A stretch of DNA of 11,103 nt. It comes from Thermoplasmata archaeon (lineage in GTDB: Archaea; Thermoplasmatota; Thermoplasmata; Lutacidiplasmatales; UBA184). Shown here one piece after another: positions 1-6,706 of the stretch. The notes below the pieces were generated by a model, which saw only the letters and a program-made list of their open reading frames with translations, ran no database searches and was not told where the DNA came from. Location of the stretch: assembly GCA_030039135.1 (NCBI GenBank), contig JASHQN010000155.1, positions 1-11,103 of the forward strand, read 5' to 3'. A program made the translations under genes and the position numbers. Each line of letters starts with the position of its first letter. The stretch's first letter is position 1.

Positions 1-38
1 CTCCGCGGGTCCACGGAGAGGTCCCTTACCGCGCGCAT
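1..38 (-). CDS. 5' end of the riboswitch-controlled gene (product unknown, runs off the left edge)
   Basis: An ATG at 38-36 on the minus strand opens a frame that stays open to the window edge (12 codons, beginning MRAVRDLSVDPR). It sits 5 bases after AGGGA, the 3' end of the TPP aptamer, which is a good Shine-Dalgarno spacing. By position it should be the gene controlled by the riboswitch, so thiamine synthesis, salvage or transport is the expected role from what is known of this RNA class. Twelve residues are too few to name a family and I do not name one. A short inverted repeat (CTCCG at 1-5 with CGGAG at 14-18) lies inside the frame; it may belong to the expression platform or be chance. 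Confidence 0.45.
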   Translation of the reverse strand, partial: MRAVRDLSVDPR

Positions 39-42
39 CTTG

Positions 43-133
43 TTCCCTTCGCGGGCATTACCCCGATCAGGTTCCTGGGGTCGACGAGGTTCCCCTCGCC
101 CTCTCAGCCGTTGACCAGCTCCCCCTTACCCGG
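43..133 (-). promoter_or_regulatory. TPP (thiamine pyrophosphate) riboswitch aptamer
   Basis: Read on the minus strand, the conserved TPP-aptamer blocks occur in order: CUGAGA (107-102), ACCUGAUC (72-65), UAAUG (60-56), then GCG and AGGGAA (48-43). The helices also form: P2 from the G run 125-121 with CCCC 80-77, P3 from AGC 120-118 with GCU 108-106, an extra stem CGAGG/CCUCG (98-94 with 89-85) capped by a GGAA tetraloop, P5 from GGGG 64-61 with CCC 55-53, and P4 from CCU 71-69 with AGG 48-46. P1 is weak or absent. The class binds thiamine pyrophosphate and represses thiamine genes. Here the AGGGA that would serve the start codon at 38 is partly inside P4, so ligand binding should hide it: translational repression is the likely mechanism (inference). 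Confidence 0.9.
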
Positions 134-154
134 ATTTCGTAGCGGGCCCGCGGC

Positions 155-166
155 GATAACCTTTAC
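155..166 (-). promoter_or_regulatory. Putative promoter for the riboswitch transcript
   Basis: The minus strand reads GTAAAGGTTATC here. GTTATC is a weak archaeal TATA-like box; counting 26 bases on from its centre puts transcription start near 132, almost exactly where the TPP aptamer begins. That would leave almost no room for a P1 helix, in keeping with its apparent absence. The box is weak and the call rests mainly on the spacing. Confidence 0.4.
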
Positions 167-184
167 CTGAGCTCCGCCGCACGC

Positions 185-224
185 CTTATGCGGTCGCCGC
201 GTCTTTCCTGATGGAGGAAACTCC
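185..224 (+). promoter_or_regulatory. pdxS promoter and ribosome binding site within a small hairpin
   Basis: CTTATG at 185-190 is a TATA-like box in this GC-rich sequence and predicts transcription start near 210-215. GGAGG at 213-217 is a strong Shine-Dalgarno 7 bases before the GTG at 225, and it decides that start. The same bases form a compact hairpin, GGAG (213-216) with CTCC (221-224) around a GAAA tetraloop, ending directly against the start codon, so the site may be partly occluded. Confidence 0.5.
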
Positions 225-1163
225 GTGGCGGTTCCCATCGAGAAGCTCCGCTTCGGGACGGAGCTCGTCAAACGCGGCTTCGCCCGCATGCAGCAGGGTG
301 GGGTCATCATGGACGTCACGACGGCCGATCAGGCCGCGATCGCTGAGGAGGCCGGCGCGGTCGCCGTGATGGCGCTCGAGCGCGTGCCCGCGGACATCCG
401 CGCGGCGGGCGGCGTGGCCCGCATGGCCGATCCGCTCAAGATCCGGGAGATCCGGGAACGGGTCTCGATCCCAGTGATGGCGAAGTGCCGGATCGGACAC
501 ACCGCCGAGGCGCGCGTCCTCGAAGCCCTCGCCGTCGACATGATCGACGAATCGGAGGTTCTGACCCCGGCGGATCCGTTCTTCCACGTCGACAAGAAGC
601 AGTTCCGCATCCCGTTCGTCTGCGGGGCACGGAACCTGGGAGAAGCCCTACGGCGGATCGACGAGGGCGCGGCGATGATCCGGACGAAGGGTGAGGCCGG
701 CACGGGCAACGTGGTCGAGGCCGTCCGGCACATCCGCCAGATCGCTCAGGAGGTCGCCGAGGTCATCCGGATGCCGAAGAAGGACCTCGCCGCATGGGCG
801 AAGCGCGAGCGCGTGCCCGAAGGGCTCGTGCTCGAGGTCCGGAATCTGGGACGGCTGCCCGTCGTCAACTTCGCGGCGGGTGGGATCGCCACGCCGGCCG
901 ACGCTGCTCTCGTTCGCCTCCTCGGCGTCGACGGACTGTTCGTCGGAAGCGGGATCTTCAAGGCCCAGCATCCGATGAAGGTCGCCCGGGCGATCGTCGA
1001 GGCCTCGAACCAGTACGACCATCCCGACGTGGTGGCACGGGTCTCGGCCGGTCTTGGCGAACCGATGAAGGGCGTCGACATCGCGAGCCTCGCCCCCGGG
1101 GAGATGATGCAGACCCGGGAGTCCGTCGCGAACGGCGGACGGCGCAGCGAGACCGAGGCCTAG
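225..1163 (+). CDS. pdxS: Pyridoxal 5'-phosphate synthase, PdxS (synthase) subunit
   Basis: PdxS builds PLP from ribose 5-phosphate, glyceraldehyde 3-phosphate and ammonia in the deoxyxylulose-independent vitamin B6 route; ammonia normally comes from the glutaminase PdxT. The protein has 312 residues, slightly longer than the usual 290-300, and is a TIM barrel. Visible family marks are Asp30 in the GGVIMDV stretch, Lys87 in VMAKCRIGH and Lys155 in IRTKGEAGTGN (the two lysines that carry the imine intermediates), and the phosphate-binding run FAAGGIATP followed by GVDGLFVGSGIFK. The last 15 or so residues after GEMMQTRES are an unconserved tail. The GTG start is chosen for its Shine-Dalgarno at 213-217. 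No pdxT is seen within the window, so the glutaminase must be elsewhere. The gene diverges from a TPP riboswitch, putting B6 and probably B1 functions back to back. Confidence 0.96.
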   Translation: MAVPIEKLRFGTELVKRGFARMQQGGVIMDVTTADQAAIAEEAGAVAVMALERVPADIRAAGGVARMADPLKIREIRERVSIPVMAKCRIGHTAEARVLEALAVDMIDESEVLTPADPFFHVDKKQFRIPFVCGARNLGEALRRIDEGAAMIRTKGEAGTGNVVEAVRHIRQIAQEVAEVIRMPKKDLAAWAKRERVPEGLVLEVRNLGRLPVVNFAAGGIATPADAALVRLLGVDGLFVGSGIFKAQHPMKVARAIVEASNQYDHPDVVARVSAGLGEPMKGVDIASLAPGEMMQTRESVANGGRRSETEA

Positions 1164-1202
1164 GCGGCCCGCGCGACGGCGCGCGGACGCTCGCCTTCGG
1201 TG

Positions 1203-1208
1203 TTTAAG
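1203..1208 (+). promoter_or_regulatory. TATA-like box for the glycosyltransferase gene
   Basis: TTTAAG stands out in GC-rich DNA and its centre lies 26-27 bases before the GTG at 1232. Transcription would begin at or next to the start codon. No Shine-Dalgarno lies between, so a leaderless mRNA is likely. Confidence 0.5.
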
Positions 1209-1231
1209 GCTTAGGAACCAGTGACACGGCC

Positions 1232-2365
1232 GTGCGCATCGTGCAGGTCGCGCCGTTCTTCCACCCCCATGCGGGGGGCGTCGAGTCGCACGTCCGCAGC
1301 CTGGCACGGGAGTTCGCCCGCGAGGGTCACGACGTTACGGTCGTCACGTCGCGCTACCGCGCCGACCTCGCCCTCACGGCCTCCATGGAGGGGTACCGCG
1401 TCGTACGGACCTGGACGCCCGGCGTCGCGTTCAACACCCCCTTCGACTTCGGCACGGCCGCCACGATCCGCAAGATCGACGCCGACGTGATCCACCTGCA
1501 CTACCCTCCTCCCCTCACCTCGTTCTTTGCGACCGGAGGGCTCTCGGGCCGCACGGTACCGGTCTGCCTCACCTACCATTGCGACCTCTTCCTCGACGGG
1601 CTCGGCGGGCGCGCGCTCGCGGCGCTCTACCAGCGGGTCTTCGTTCCTCCCACGCTTCGACGCGTCGACCGTATCATCGTGCACACCCGCAGCTACGGGG
1701 TGACCTCGACGATGCTCCGGGGCCGGAACCTCTCGGTGATACCGTCCGTCGTCGACCTCGACTGGTTCCGACCGGGTCTCGATGCGAGCGCGCTGAGGGG
1801 CGACCTCCGCCTCGAAGGTAAGCGGGTCCTCGCGTTCACCGGTCGCCTCGTCGCGCACAAGGGCGTCGACGTGATCCTCCAGGCGCTGACCCGCCTGCCG
1901 TCGGACGTGGTGCTCCTCGTGATCGGGTCCGGCCCGAGGCTCCCCACCCTCGTCGGCCTCGCCCGTCGGCTCGGGGTGATCGATCGGGTCCGGTTCTGCT
2001 CAGGAGTGACCGACGACGCCCTCCCCCGCTACCTCGCGCTCGCGGACGTCTTCGTGTTCCCGTCGCAGAACCGGCTCGAGGGCTTCGGCCTGGCCGTCGC
2101 GGAGGCGATGGCCGCCGGCCTACCGGTCGTGATCGCGAACATGCCCGGGGTCCGCGAGGTGATCGAGGACAAGCAGGAGGGGCTCCTCGCGGAGCCGCTC
2201 CTCGCCGACGACCTCGCGCGGAAGATCCGGATCCTCCTCGATGACCCGGACCTCGCCCGACGCATGGGGGCCGCCGGCCGCCGCCGCGCGGAGGAGCGCT
2301 ACGGCCTCGCGACCGTCGCCCGCCAGCTCGTCAGCCTGTACGCAAGCCTGCGCGCAGCTGGTTGA
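1232..2365 (+). CDS. GT4-family glycosyltransferase (GT-B fold)
   Basis: A retaining sugar transferase that should use a nucleotide-activated sugar; acceptor and sugar cannot be read from the sequence. At 377 residues it is a normal GT4 length. The N-terminal Rossmann half opens with PHAGGVESH (12-20), the usual acceptor-side loop. The C-terminal half has FTGRLVAHKGVD (202-213) with the Arg205 and Lys210 pair that contacts the donor phosphates, IGSGP (231-235), and the EX7E motif from Glu283 to Glu291 in EGFGLAVAE. There is no transmembrane segment, so it would work at the inner membrane face or in the cytosol, for example on glycolipids or glycans. The GTG start agrees with the leaderless promoter. 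The last 35 bases overlap the 3' end of convergent pyrF. Nearby genes give no hint of the substrate. Confidence 0.9.
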   Translation: MRIVQVAPFFHPHAGGVESHVRSLAREFAREGHDVTVVTSRYRADLALTASMEGYRVVRTWTPGVAFNTPFDFGTAATIRKIDADVIHLHYPPPLTSFFATGGLSGRTVPVCLTYHCDLFLDGLGGRALAALYQRVFVPPTLRRVDRIIVHTRSYGVTSTMLRGRNLSVIPSVVDLDWFRPGLDASALRGDLRLEGKRVLAFTGRLVAHKGVDVILQALTRLPSDVVLLVIGSGPRLPTLVGLARRLGVIDRVRFCSGVTDDALPRYLALADVFVFPSQNRLEGFGLAVAEAMAAGLPVVIANMPGVREVIEDKQEGLLAEPLLADDLARKIRILLDDPDLARRMGAAGRRRAEERYGLATVARQLVSLYASLRAAG

Positions 2366-3173
2366 TCTGGACCTTGAGGCGGGTCGCTTCGGTCCGAGCG
2401 GCCTTCTTCCAGTCGGCCTCGACGGAGGCGTAGATGATGCTCCGCGAGGCGCTGATGAGGAGGGCGCGCCCGTGGGCGTCGACGCCGTCGCGGACGGCGG
2501 TCGAGAGCGAGCCGCCCTGGGCGCCGACTCCCGGTACGAGGATCGGGATCGTGTTCCCGAGCAGGGACCGGGCCGCCCGGAACGCGTCGGAAAAGGTCGC
2601 CCCGAGTACCGTGCCCACGTTCCCGTGGGCGTGAGCGAGGCGCCGGACCTCTCCGACGACGGCGAGCCACAGCGGGCCCCGAGGGGTCGGGATCTCCTGG
2701 AAATCCGGGGCCCCGGGGTTCGACGAGTGGGCGATGACGAAGATCCCATGGGTCGGGTCATCCAGGAACGGCTGGATCGTGTCCCAGCCGATCCACGGCG
2801 TCACTGTGACGGCATCGAACCGGAACTGCTGGAACGCCCCGTCTCGGAACTGCCGCATCACGTTCGGGATGTCGTTCGCCTTGAGGTCGAGGATCCGCAG
2901 TCGCGTGGCCCCGATCTTGCGCGCGATCCGTTCGAGGGCCACGAACCCGCGCGGACCGTAGCGCAGGTAGAAGCCGAGCTGCATCTTGTAGGCCGCCGCG
3001 GATGGGTACGTCGCCGCGACGATCCCGTCGAGGAAGCGATCGAGCTGCTCCCGGGCCGGCAGCCGACGCAGGGGCTTCGGCATCTGGGAGGGGTCGGGAT
3101 CGAGTCCCACGCACACCAGGGAATCGCGGACCCGGAGGATCCGGTCGACCCGCTGGACGAACGTCTCGGGCAC
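2331..3173 (-). CDS. pyrF: Orotidine 5'-phosphate decarboxylase, type 2
   Basis: Catalyses the last step of UMP synthesis, OMP to UMP plus CO2. The 280 residues and overall pattern fit the longer type 2 family better than the roughly 220-residue type common in archaea. Visible marks are the early substrate loop CVGLDPDP (21-28), Lys63 in AYKMQLGFY, the catalytic D-x-K-x-x-D set as Asp96, Lys98 and Asp101 in LDLKANDIPN, the phosphate-binding PGVGAQGG (214-221) and Arg244 in SASRSIIYAS. Type 2 members mostly read DAKRGD where this has DLKAND, a small departure that keeps the charged residues. The start is a GTG at 3173-3171 with no Shine-Dalgarno, matching a leaderless transcript. Its end overlaps the convergent glycosyltransferase by 35 bases. 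No other pyr gene is in the window. Confidence 0.93.
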   Translation of the reverse strand: MPETFVQRVDRILRVRDSLVCVGLDPDPSQMPKPLRRLPAREQLDRFLDGIVAATYPSAAAYKMQLGFYLRYGPRGFVALERIARKIGATRLRILDLKANDIPNVMRQFRDGAFQQFRFDAVTVTPWIGWDTIQPFLDDPTHGIFVIAHSSNPGAPDFQEIPTPRGPLWLAVVGEVRRLAHAHGNVGTVLGATFSDAFRAARSLLGNTIPILVPGVGAQGGSLSTAVRDGVDAHGRALLISASRSIIYASVEADWKKAARTEATRLKVQINQLRAGLRTG

Positions 3174-3196
3174 TTTAGCGGGGTCAGGAGACGGCA

Positions 3197-3206
3197 GGGA
3201 AATAGG
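3197..3206 (-). promoter_or_regulatory. TATA-like box for pyrF
   Basis: The minus strand reads CCTATTTCCC, an AT-rich patch centred about 29 bases before the pyrF GTG at 3173. Transcription would start about 3175, giving a leaderless or near-leaderless message. Confidence 0.4.
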
Positions 3207-3247
3207 TTCCTCTTGCCTCCTTCCACCGACCAGGGGCCGCGAGGCGC

Positions 3248-3287
3248 TTTTTATCGGGGCCCGCGATGGCCGCCGGCCGCGAGGGAG
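3248..3287 (+). promoter_or_regulatory. Promoter and Shine-Dalgarno of the RPA operon, deciding its start
   Basis: TTTTTAT at 3248-3254 is a clear TATA box; 26 bases from its centre is about 3277. An ATG at 3266 in the RPA frame would then lie upstream of the transcript. GAGGGAG at 3281-3287 is a good Shine-Dalgarno 5 bases before GTG 3293 (a second GTG follows at 3296). Both signals favour 3293 over 3266. Confidence 0.55.
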
Positions 3288-3292
3288 CGCAC

Positions 3293-4456
3293 GTGGTGGC
3301 AGTCGAGCCTCCGGGACCGGCCGAGCGACGGCTGGCCTCGCTGCACGCCGGCACCGAACCGGTCGAGGTCGTCGGCCGGGTGGTGACCCTCGAGCGGCGC
3401 GAGGTGACGCGCCGCTCAGACGGGACGCGACGCCCCCTCCTCTCCGGCCTTTTGAGCGACGGGACCGCGACGGTCCGTTTCACGTGGTGGGACCCTCCCC
3501 GGGAGGGGGTCGAACGCGGCACGGTGCTGCGTGCCGTGGGCGCCGAGGTGAGGGAGTTCCGGGGGCGGCCGGAGCTCACGTTCACCTGGCGCACGCGGGT
3601 CGGACCGGCGAGCGCCGCGGAGCTCCCCAACGTTCGAGGCGAGGAGCTCCCGAGTCGGAGCCTCGCCGAGCTGAAGGGACCGGACGAAGGCTTCCGGGTC
3701 GACGTTCGCGTCGTGCGGGTCGCCCCCCGGTCCGTCACCGTAGGACAGGAACAGCGGGTCGTCCACGAGGGGCTCCTTGCCGACCGGAGCGCGACGATCC
3801 AGTTCTCGTCGTGGAGCGACTTCGGGCTCGTCCCCGGCGAGGCGATCCGCATCGCCGGAGGCTACGTCCGGCGGTTCCGGCAGCGACCTCAGCTCGTCCT
3901 GGACGAGCGGTCGACCATCCTGCGCATCGAAGGCGCCGATCTCCCCGAGCCGGCGGCCGTCCTTCGATCGCCGCCGGTGTCGGTAGCCCAGGTCGAGGAC
4001 GCCGGCGGGGGTGCGTCCGTCGCCGTCGAAGGGATCGTCGTCGGCCTCCTGCCGCCGAGCGGCGTCGTCTACCGCTGTCCGACGTGCCGCCGGACCGTGA
4101 AGGGTGGGATCTGCCGGGTACACGGACAGGTCGAGGGCCAGCCGGATCTGCGGGCCCGCCTCGTCCTCGACGACGGAACCGGCGCGCTCACGATCAACGC
4201 CGGCCGGGAGGCGACGGAACGGCTCTGGGGAGTGACGCTCGCGGACGCACGCGCCCGTCTTCGCGATCTCCCCGACCCGAGCGTGCTCGAGGAGCAGCTC
4301 CTGGAGAGCGTCCTCGGCCGCCGCCTGAGGGTCCGGGGGGCCGGGAGCCAGGACGATTTCGGCGTGACGATCGAACCGGAGTCGATCGAGACGATCGACG
4401 TCGATCTCGAGACGACGGCCGCCGAGCTCGCGGCCCGCCTCGCGCGAGGCAGCTAG
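3293..4456 (+). CDS. rpa: Replication protein A (three OB folds plus zinc finger), single-stranded DNA binding
   Basis: Coats and protects single-stranded DNA in replication, repair and recombination. With the GTG 3293 start it has 387 residues; beginning at ATG 3266 adds 9. Three OB-fold units can be followed: about 21-106, 134-216 and 241-371. The first two repeat a pattern of aromatic strand (TVRFTWWD, TIQFSSWSD), Gly turn and then RxFRxRPxL. The third contains a zinc-binding insert, Cys262, Cys265, Cys274 and His277 (C-x2-C-x8-C-x2-H), followed by DDGTGALTIN, as in the zinc-finger RPAs of Euryarchaeota. Its stop overlaps the start of the next gene (TAGTG), so the two are translationally coupled. 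The gene diverges from pyrF across about 120 bases. Identification as an RPA large-subunit-like protein is firm; the exact orthologue (RPA1 or RPA3 type) is not decided here. Confidence 0.9.
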   Translation: MVAVEPPGPAERRLASLHAGTEPVEVVGRVVTLERREVTRRSDGTRRPLLSGLLSDGTATVRFTWWDPPREGVERGTVLRAVGAEVREFRGRPELTFTWRTRVGPASAAELPNVRGEELPSRSLAELKGPDEGFRVDVRVVRVAPRSVTVGQEQRVVHEGLLADRSATIQFSSWSDFGLVPGEAIRIAGGYVRRFRQRPQLVLDERSTILRIEGADLPEPAAVLRSPPVSVAQVEDAGGGASVAVEGIVVGLLPPSGVVYRCPTCRRTVKGGICRVHGQVEGQPDLRARLVLDDGTGALTINAGREATERLWGVTLADARARLRDLPDPSVLEEQLLESVLGRRLRVRGAGSQDDFGVTIEPESIETIDVDLETTAAELAARLARGS

Positions 4457-5376
4457 TGGCGCGTCGTGAGCCCGCCTGGCGGGTGACCGCCCGGGAGATC
4501 GAGAGCTCCCTCGAGGAGGAGCGAGGGACCGGCGAGCGCCCGGTGAGCTACCTCCTCTCCCCGTTCGGCGCGAGGATGAACCGCGCGATCGTCGCCGGGA
4601 CCCTCACGCCCGCCGAACCGGTGGGACGGGAGGATCCGCCGACCTTCTGGCGGGCGCGGCTCTCCGACCCGACCGGAGCGATCGCGATCACCGCGGGCGG
4701 CTTCCAGCCGAAAGCGATGGCCCAGCTCCGGGTCGCGCGAGAACCTCGGCCGGCGATCGTGGTCGGCAAGGTCCACCTGTATCGCGGCCGGGACGGGGTC
4801 GCGTACCTCTCGCTACGAGCCGAGAGCGTCCGGTCGGTCGCGGAGCACGACGAGCGGGCGATCCTCGCCGACATCGTCCGGCAGTCGCTCGACCGCCTCG
4901 ACCTCGTGGAGCGGCTCGAAAAGGAGCCCAACGTCGCCGATCAGGTGCTGACGCGCGAAGGGGTGCCCTCAGCCTGGATCCGGGCGGCGCGCGAATCGCT
5001 CCGACGCTACCCCACCGTCGACCGGGCCGCGTTCCGTCGCGAGCTCGCTTCGGCCGTTCGTCGGGTGGCCGGAGAGAGCGGTCCCGTCGCGCCGCCCGAA
5101 GGATCTCCCTCGCGAGTCACGATCACGCGGGCCCCGCCGCCCGCCCCCCCGGCCCCTCCCCCGTCGGCCGCGGAACGCGAGGAGGAAGCCGTGTTCCTCT
5201 CGCTCCTCGACGAGATCGCGGAGGTGTCGATCGACGGCTACGCCGACCTGAAGGAGGTGATGAGCCGGCTCGAGGCCCAGGGGGTCGTCGCCGGGCGCGC
5301 CGAAACGGTGCTGAATCGGCTCGAGGAAGGCGGCGTCGTCGAAGAACCGATCGTCGGTAAGCTCCGTCGGGCCTAG
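4456..5376 (+). CDS. RPA-associated OB-fold/winged-helix protein (COG3390 type)
   Basis: COG3390 proteins are encoded beside archaeal RPA genes and act as RPA partners, comparable to the RPA32 subunit of eukaryotes. The 306-residue protein has an OB fold at about 29-130, opening with RPVSYLLSPFGARMNRAIV, the characteristic family start, with RARLSDPTGAIAITAG as the central strands. A helical linker follows, then a proline-rich hinge (227-237, mostly Pro and Ala) and a C-terminal winged-helix domain (about 242-306) ending EEGGVVEEPIVGKLRRA. The start is GTG 4456, overlapping the stop of rpa by one base; the frame is open back to 3484 but that part is a shadow of rpa. A shared operon and coupled translation point to a stoichiometric complex with RPA. 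The hinge and winged helix suggest a flexible protein-binding tail, as in RPA32. Confidence 0.88.
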   Translation: MARREPAWRVTAREIESSLEEERGTGERPVSYLLSPFGARMNRAIVAGTLTPAEPVGREDPPTFWRARLSDPTGAIAITAGGFQPKAMAQLRVAREPRPAIVVGKVHLYRGRDGVAYLSLRAESVRSVAEHDERAILADIVRQSLDRLDLVERLEKEPNVADQVLTREGVPSAWIRAARESLRRYPTVDRAAFRRELASAVRRVAGESGPVAPPEGSPSRVTITRAPPPAPPAPPPSAAEREEEAVFLSLLDEIAEVSIDGYADLKEVMSRLEAQGVVAGRAETVLNRLEEGGVVEEPIVGKLRRA

Positions 5377-5384
5377 CCCGCGGT

Positions 5385-5405
5385 CCGCCACGACCTCGTG
5401 GGCGG
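5385..5405. other. Hairpin between convergent gene ends
   Basis: The 58 bases between the RPA partner and the antiporter hold an inverted repeat with core CCACGA/TCGTGG (5388-5393 and 5396-5401), extended by three more pairs after one bulged base. There is no T run on either side, so it is not a typical terminator; it may still end or stabilise both transcripts. Confidence 0.3.
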
Positions 5406-5434
5406 CGGATCGACGCCGGCACCCCGTCGGCGAC

Positions 5435-6706
5435 TCACGACGAGGTCGAGGGAGCTGGCACTCCCGGAGCCTCGATCGGAGGGAAACTCCGCCGGACGTA
5501 CCACTCTTCGAGCAGGTTGTTGACCAGGATGGAGACGATGGCTACGCCCAGCACCACCGAGACGATTGTGCGCACGGTCGACGACGGCAGTGCGGTCGAC
5601 GTGGTGAGGAGCGAAAGGGCGAGCACGACGGGGATCACCCCTCGGACGCCGGCGAACGTGATCGTGCCGTACCACGCGCGAGGAAGGGAGCGGTCGGCCC
5701 GGCCCGCGAGCTGTCCGAGTCGCGCGAGGGGATAGTGGGCGTAGACGAAGAGCGCGCGCCCCGCGAACAGCACGGAGAACACGAGGAGGATCAAGGGGAG
5801 GTAGTCGAGGACTCGGGTCGACTCGAGCAGGAGACCCATCGCGAGGAAGACCAGGGAATTGACGATGTAGACGACCACGCGCCAGAACGACATCACGGCC
5901 TCGCGGACGCTCGCGCGCATCGCCCGAGGGGCGACCCACGCGCCGACGCCGATGCCCGCTATCGCCGTCGCGACGATGCCCGAGGTGCCGAGCGCGGTCG
6001 CCCCGAGGTACGTGCCGTAGGCGACAACGACCGAGAGCGCGGTCTCGACCGCCGCGTCGTCGAGCCATCGGTGCAGGGCGTACGCCCCCGCGGCGACGGC
6101 GACGCCGATCACGACGCCGCCGCCCGACAGCCAGAGGAACTGCGCCAGCGCGGGGAGGAAGGCGATCGTCCCGGTCGCCGCGACGCCGAGGAGGATCACG
6201 AACAGCACGACCCCGACGCCGTCATTGAGCAGCGACTCGCTCTCGACGATCGTCGAGAGCTCCGCCGGCACCTTCAGCCGCCGGAACAGCTCCACGACGA
6301 CGATCGGGTCGGTCGGGGAGAGGATCGCCGCGAGCAAGAAGGCGGCCGCGAACGGGATCACGGCGACCTCGCTCACGAGGAAGCCGGTGAAGAACGTCGT
6401 GAACAGGACGCCGATCAGCACGAGGAACAAGATCAGCGGGGCCCGCTTCCGCAGTAGACGATAGTCGATGTGGATCGCCGCCTCAAAGACGATCGGGGGA
6501 AGCAGGATGTCGAAGAAGAGGGTGGGGGTGAGGAGGCTTCGCGCGGCGGACGCGACGCCCGTGAGGGCGGTGTGCTGGGCGACCCAACCGATGACGACGC
6601 CGAGCACGACGAGGGCGATCGTGTACGGGACCCGAAGACGCGCCGCGACGATGACCAGGAGGATCGCGACCAGGAGCAGGGCGAGAAGTGGCAGGATCGG
6701 GGCCAT
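5435..6706 (-). CDS. Cation:proton antiporter, CPA1 (NhaP/NHE-like) family
   Basis: A multi-spanning membrane protein exchanging Na+ (or K+) for H+ to control cytoplasmic pH and salt. Its 423 residues contain about 12 hydrophobic segments with little soluble tail. CPA1 marks are present: LLPPIVFEAA (68-77), SPTDPIVV (130-137) with Asp133, ESESLLNDG (155-163) with Asn161-Asp162 forming the ion site, and FAGVRGVIP (351-359) with Arg355. The ND pair, rather than DD, is usual for electroneutral CPA1 exchangers. There is no C-terminal TrkA domain; the last 20 residues are Pro/Ser rich. The start is ATG 6706; no Shine-Dalgarno or TATA box is seen at leaderless distance. The gene is convergent with the RPA operon and divergent from the prolyl isomerase. 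The transported ion cannot be fixed from sequence. Confidence 0.92.
   Translation of the reverse strand: MAPILPLLALLLVAILLVIVAARLRVPYTIALVVLGVVIGWVAQHTALTGVASAARSLLTPTLFFDILLPPIVFEAAIHIDYRLLRKRAPLILFLVLIGVLFTTFFTGFLVSEVAVIPFAAAFLLAAILSPTDPIVVVELFRRLKVPAELSTIVESESLLNDGVGVVLFVILLGVAATGTIAFLPALAQFLWLSGGGVVIGVAVAAGAYALHRWLDDAAVETALSVVVAYGTYLGATALGTSGIVATAIAGIGVGAWVAPRAMRASVREAVMSFWRVVVYIVNSLVFLAMGLLLESTRVLDYLPLILLVFSVLFAGRALFVYAHYPLARLGQLAGRADRSLPRAWYGTITFAGVRGVIPVVLALSLLTTSTALPSSTVRTIVSVVLGVAIVSILVNNLLEEWYVRRSFPPIEAPGVPAPSTSS

Noticed and set aside
1..18. Inverted repeat CTCCG/CGGAG at the left edge as a transcription terminator of the riboswitch
   Set aside because: Only five pairs, no visible T run, and it lies inside an open frame that starts with good spacing; too close to the edge to judge.
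3266..3292. ATG 3266 as the start of rpa
   Set aside because: It precedes the transcription start predicted from the TATA box, and GTG 3293 has a well-placed Shine-Dalgarno. Not excluded without 5' mapping.
2241..3386. 381-residue plus-strand ORF opposite pyrF
   Set aside because: Antisense to a full-length type 2 OMP decarboxylase with intact catalytic residues; no recognisable domain.
3484..4455. Upstream extension of the RPA-partner frame, giving one long 630-residue ORF
   Set aside because: It is a second frame over rpa; composition is Arg/Gly/Pro-rich noise while the rpa frame has OB folds and a zinc finger. The partner's conserved start matches GTG 4456.
5126..5166. Pro/Ala codon repeats in the RPA partner as a DNA repeat or CRISPR-like element
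   Set aside because: It is coding sequence for a proline-rich hinge (residues 227-237); no spacer structure.
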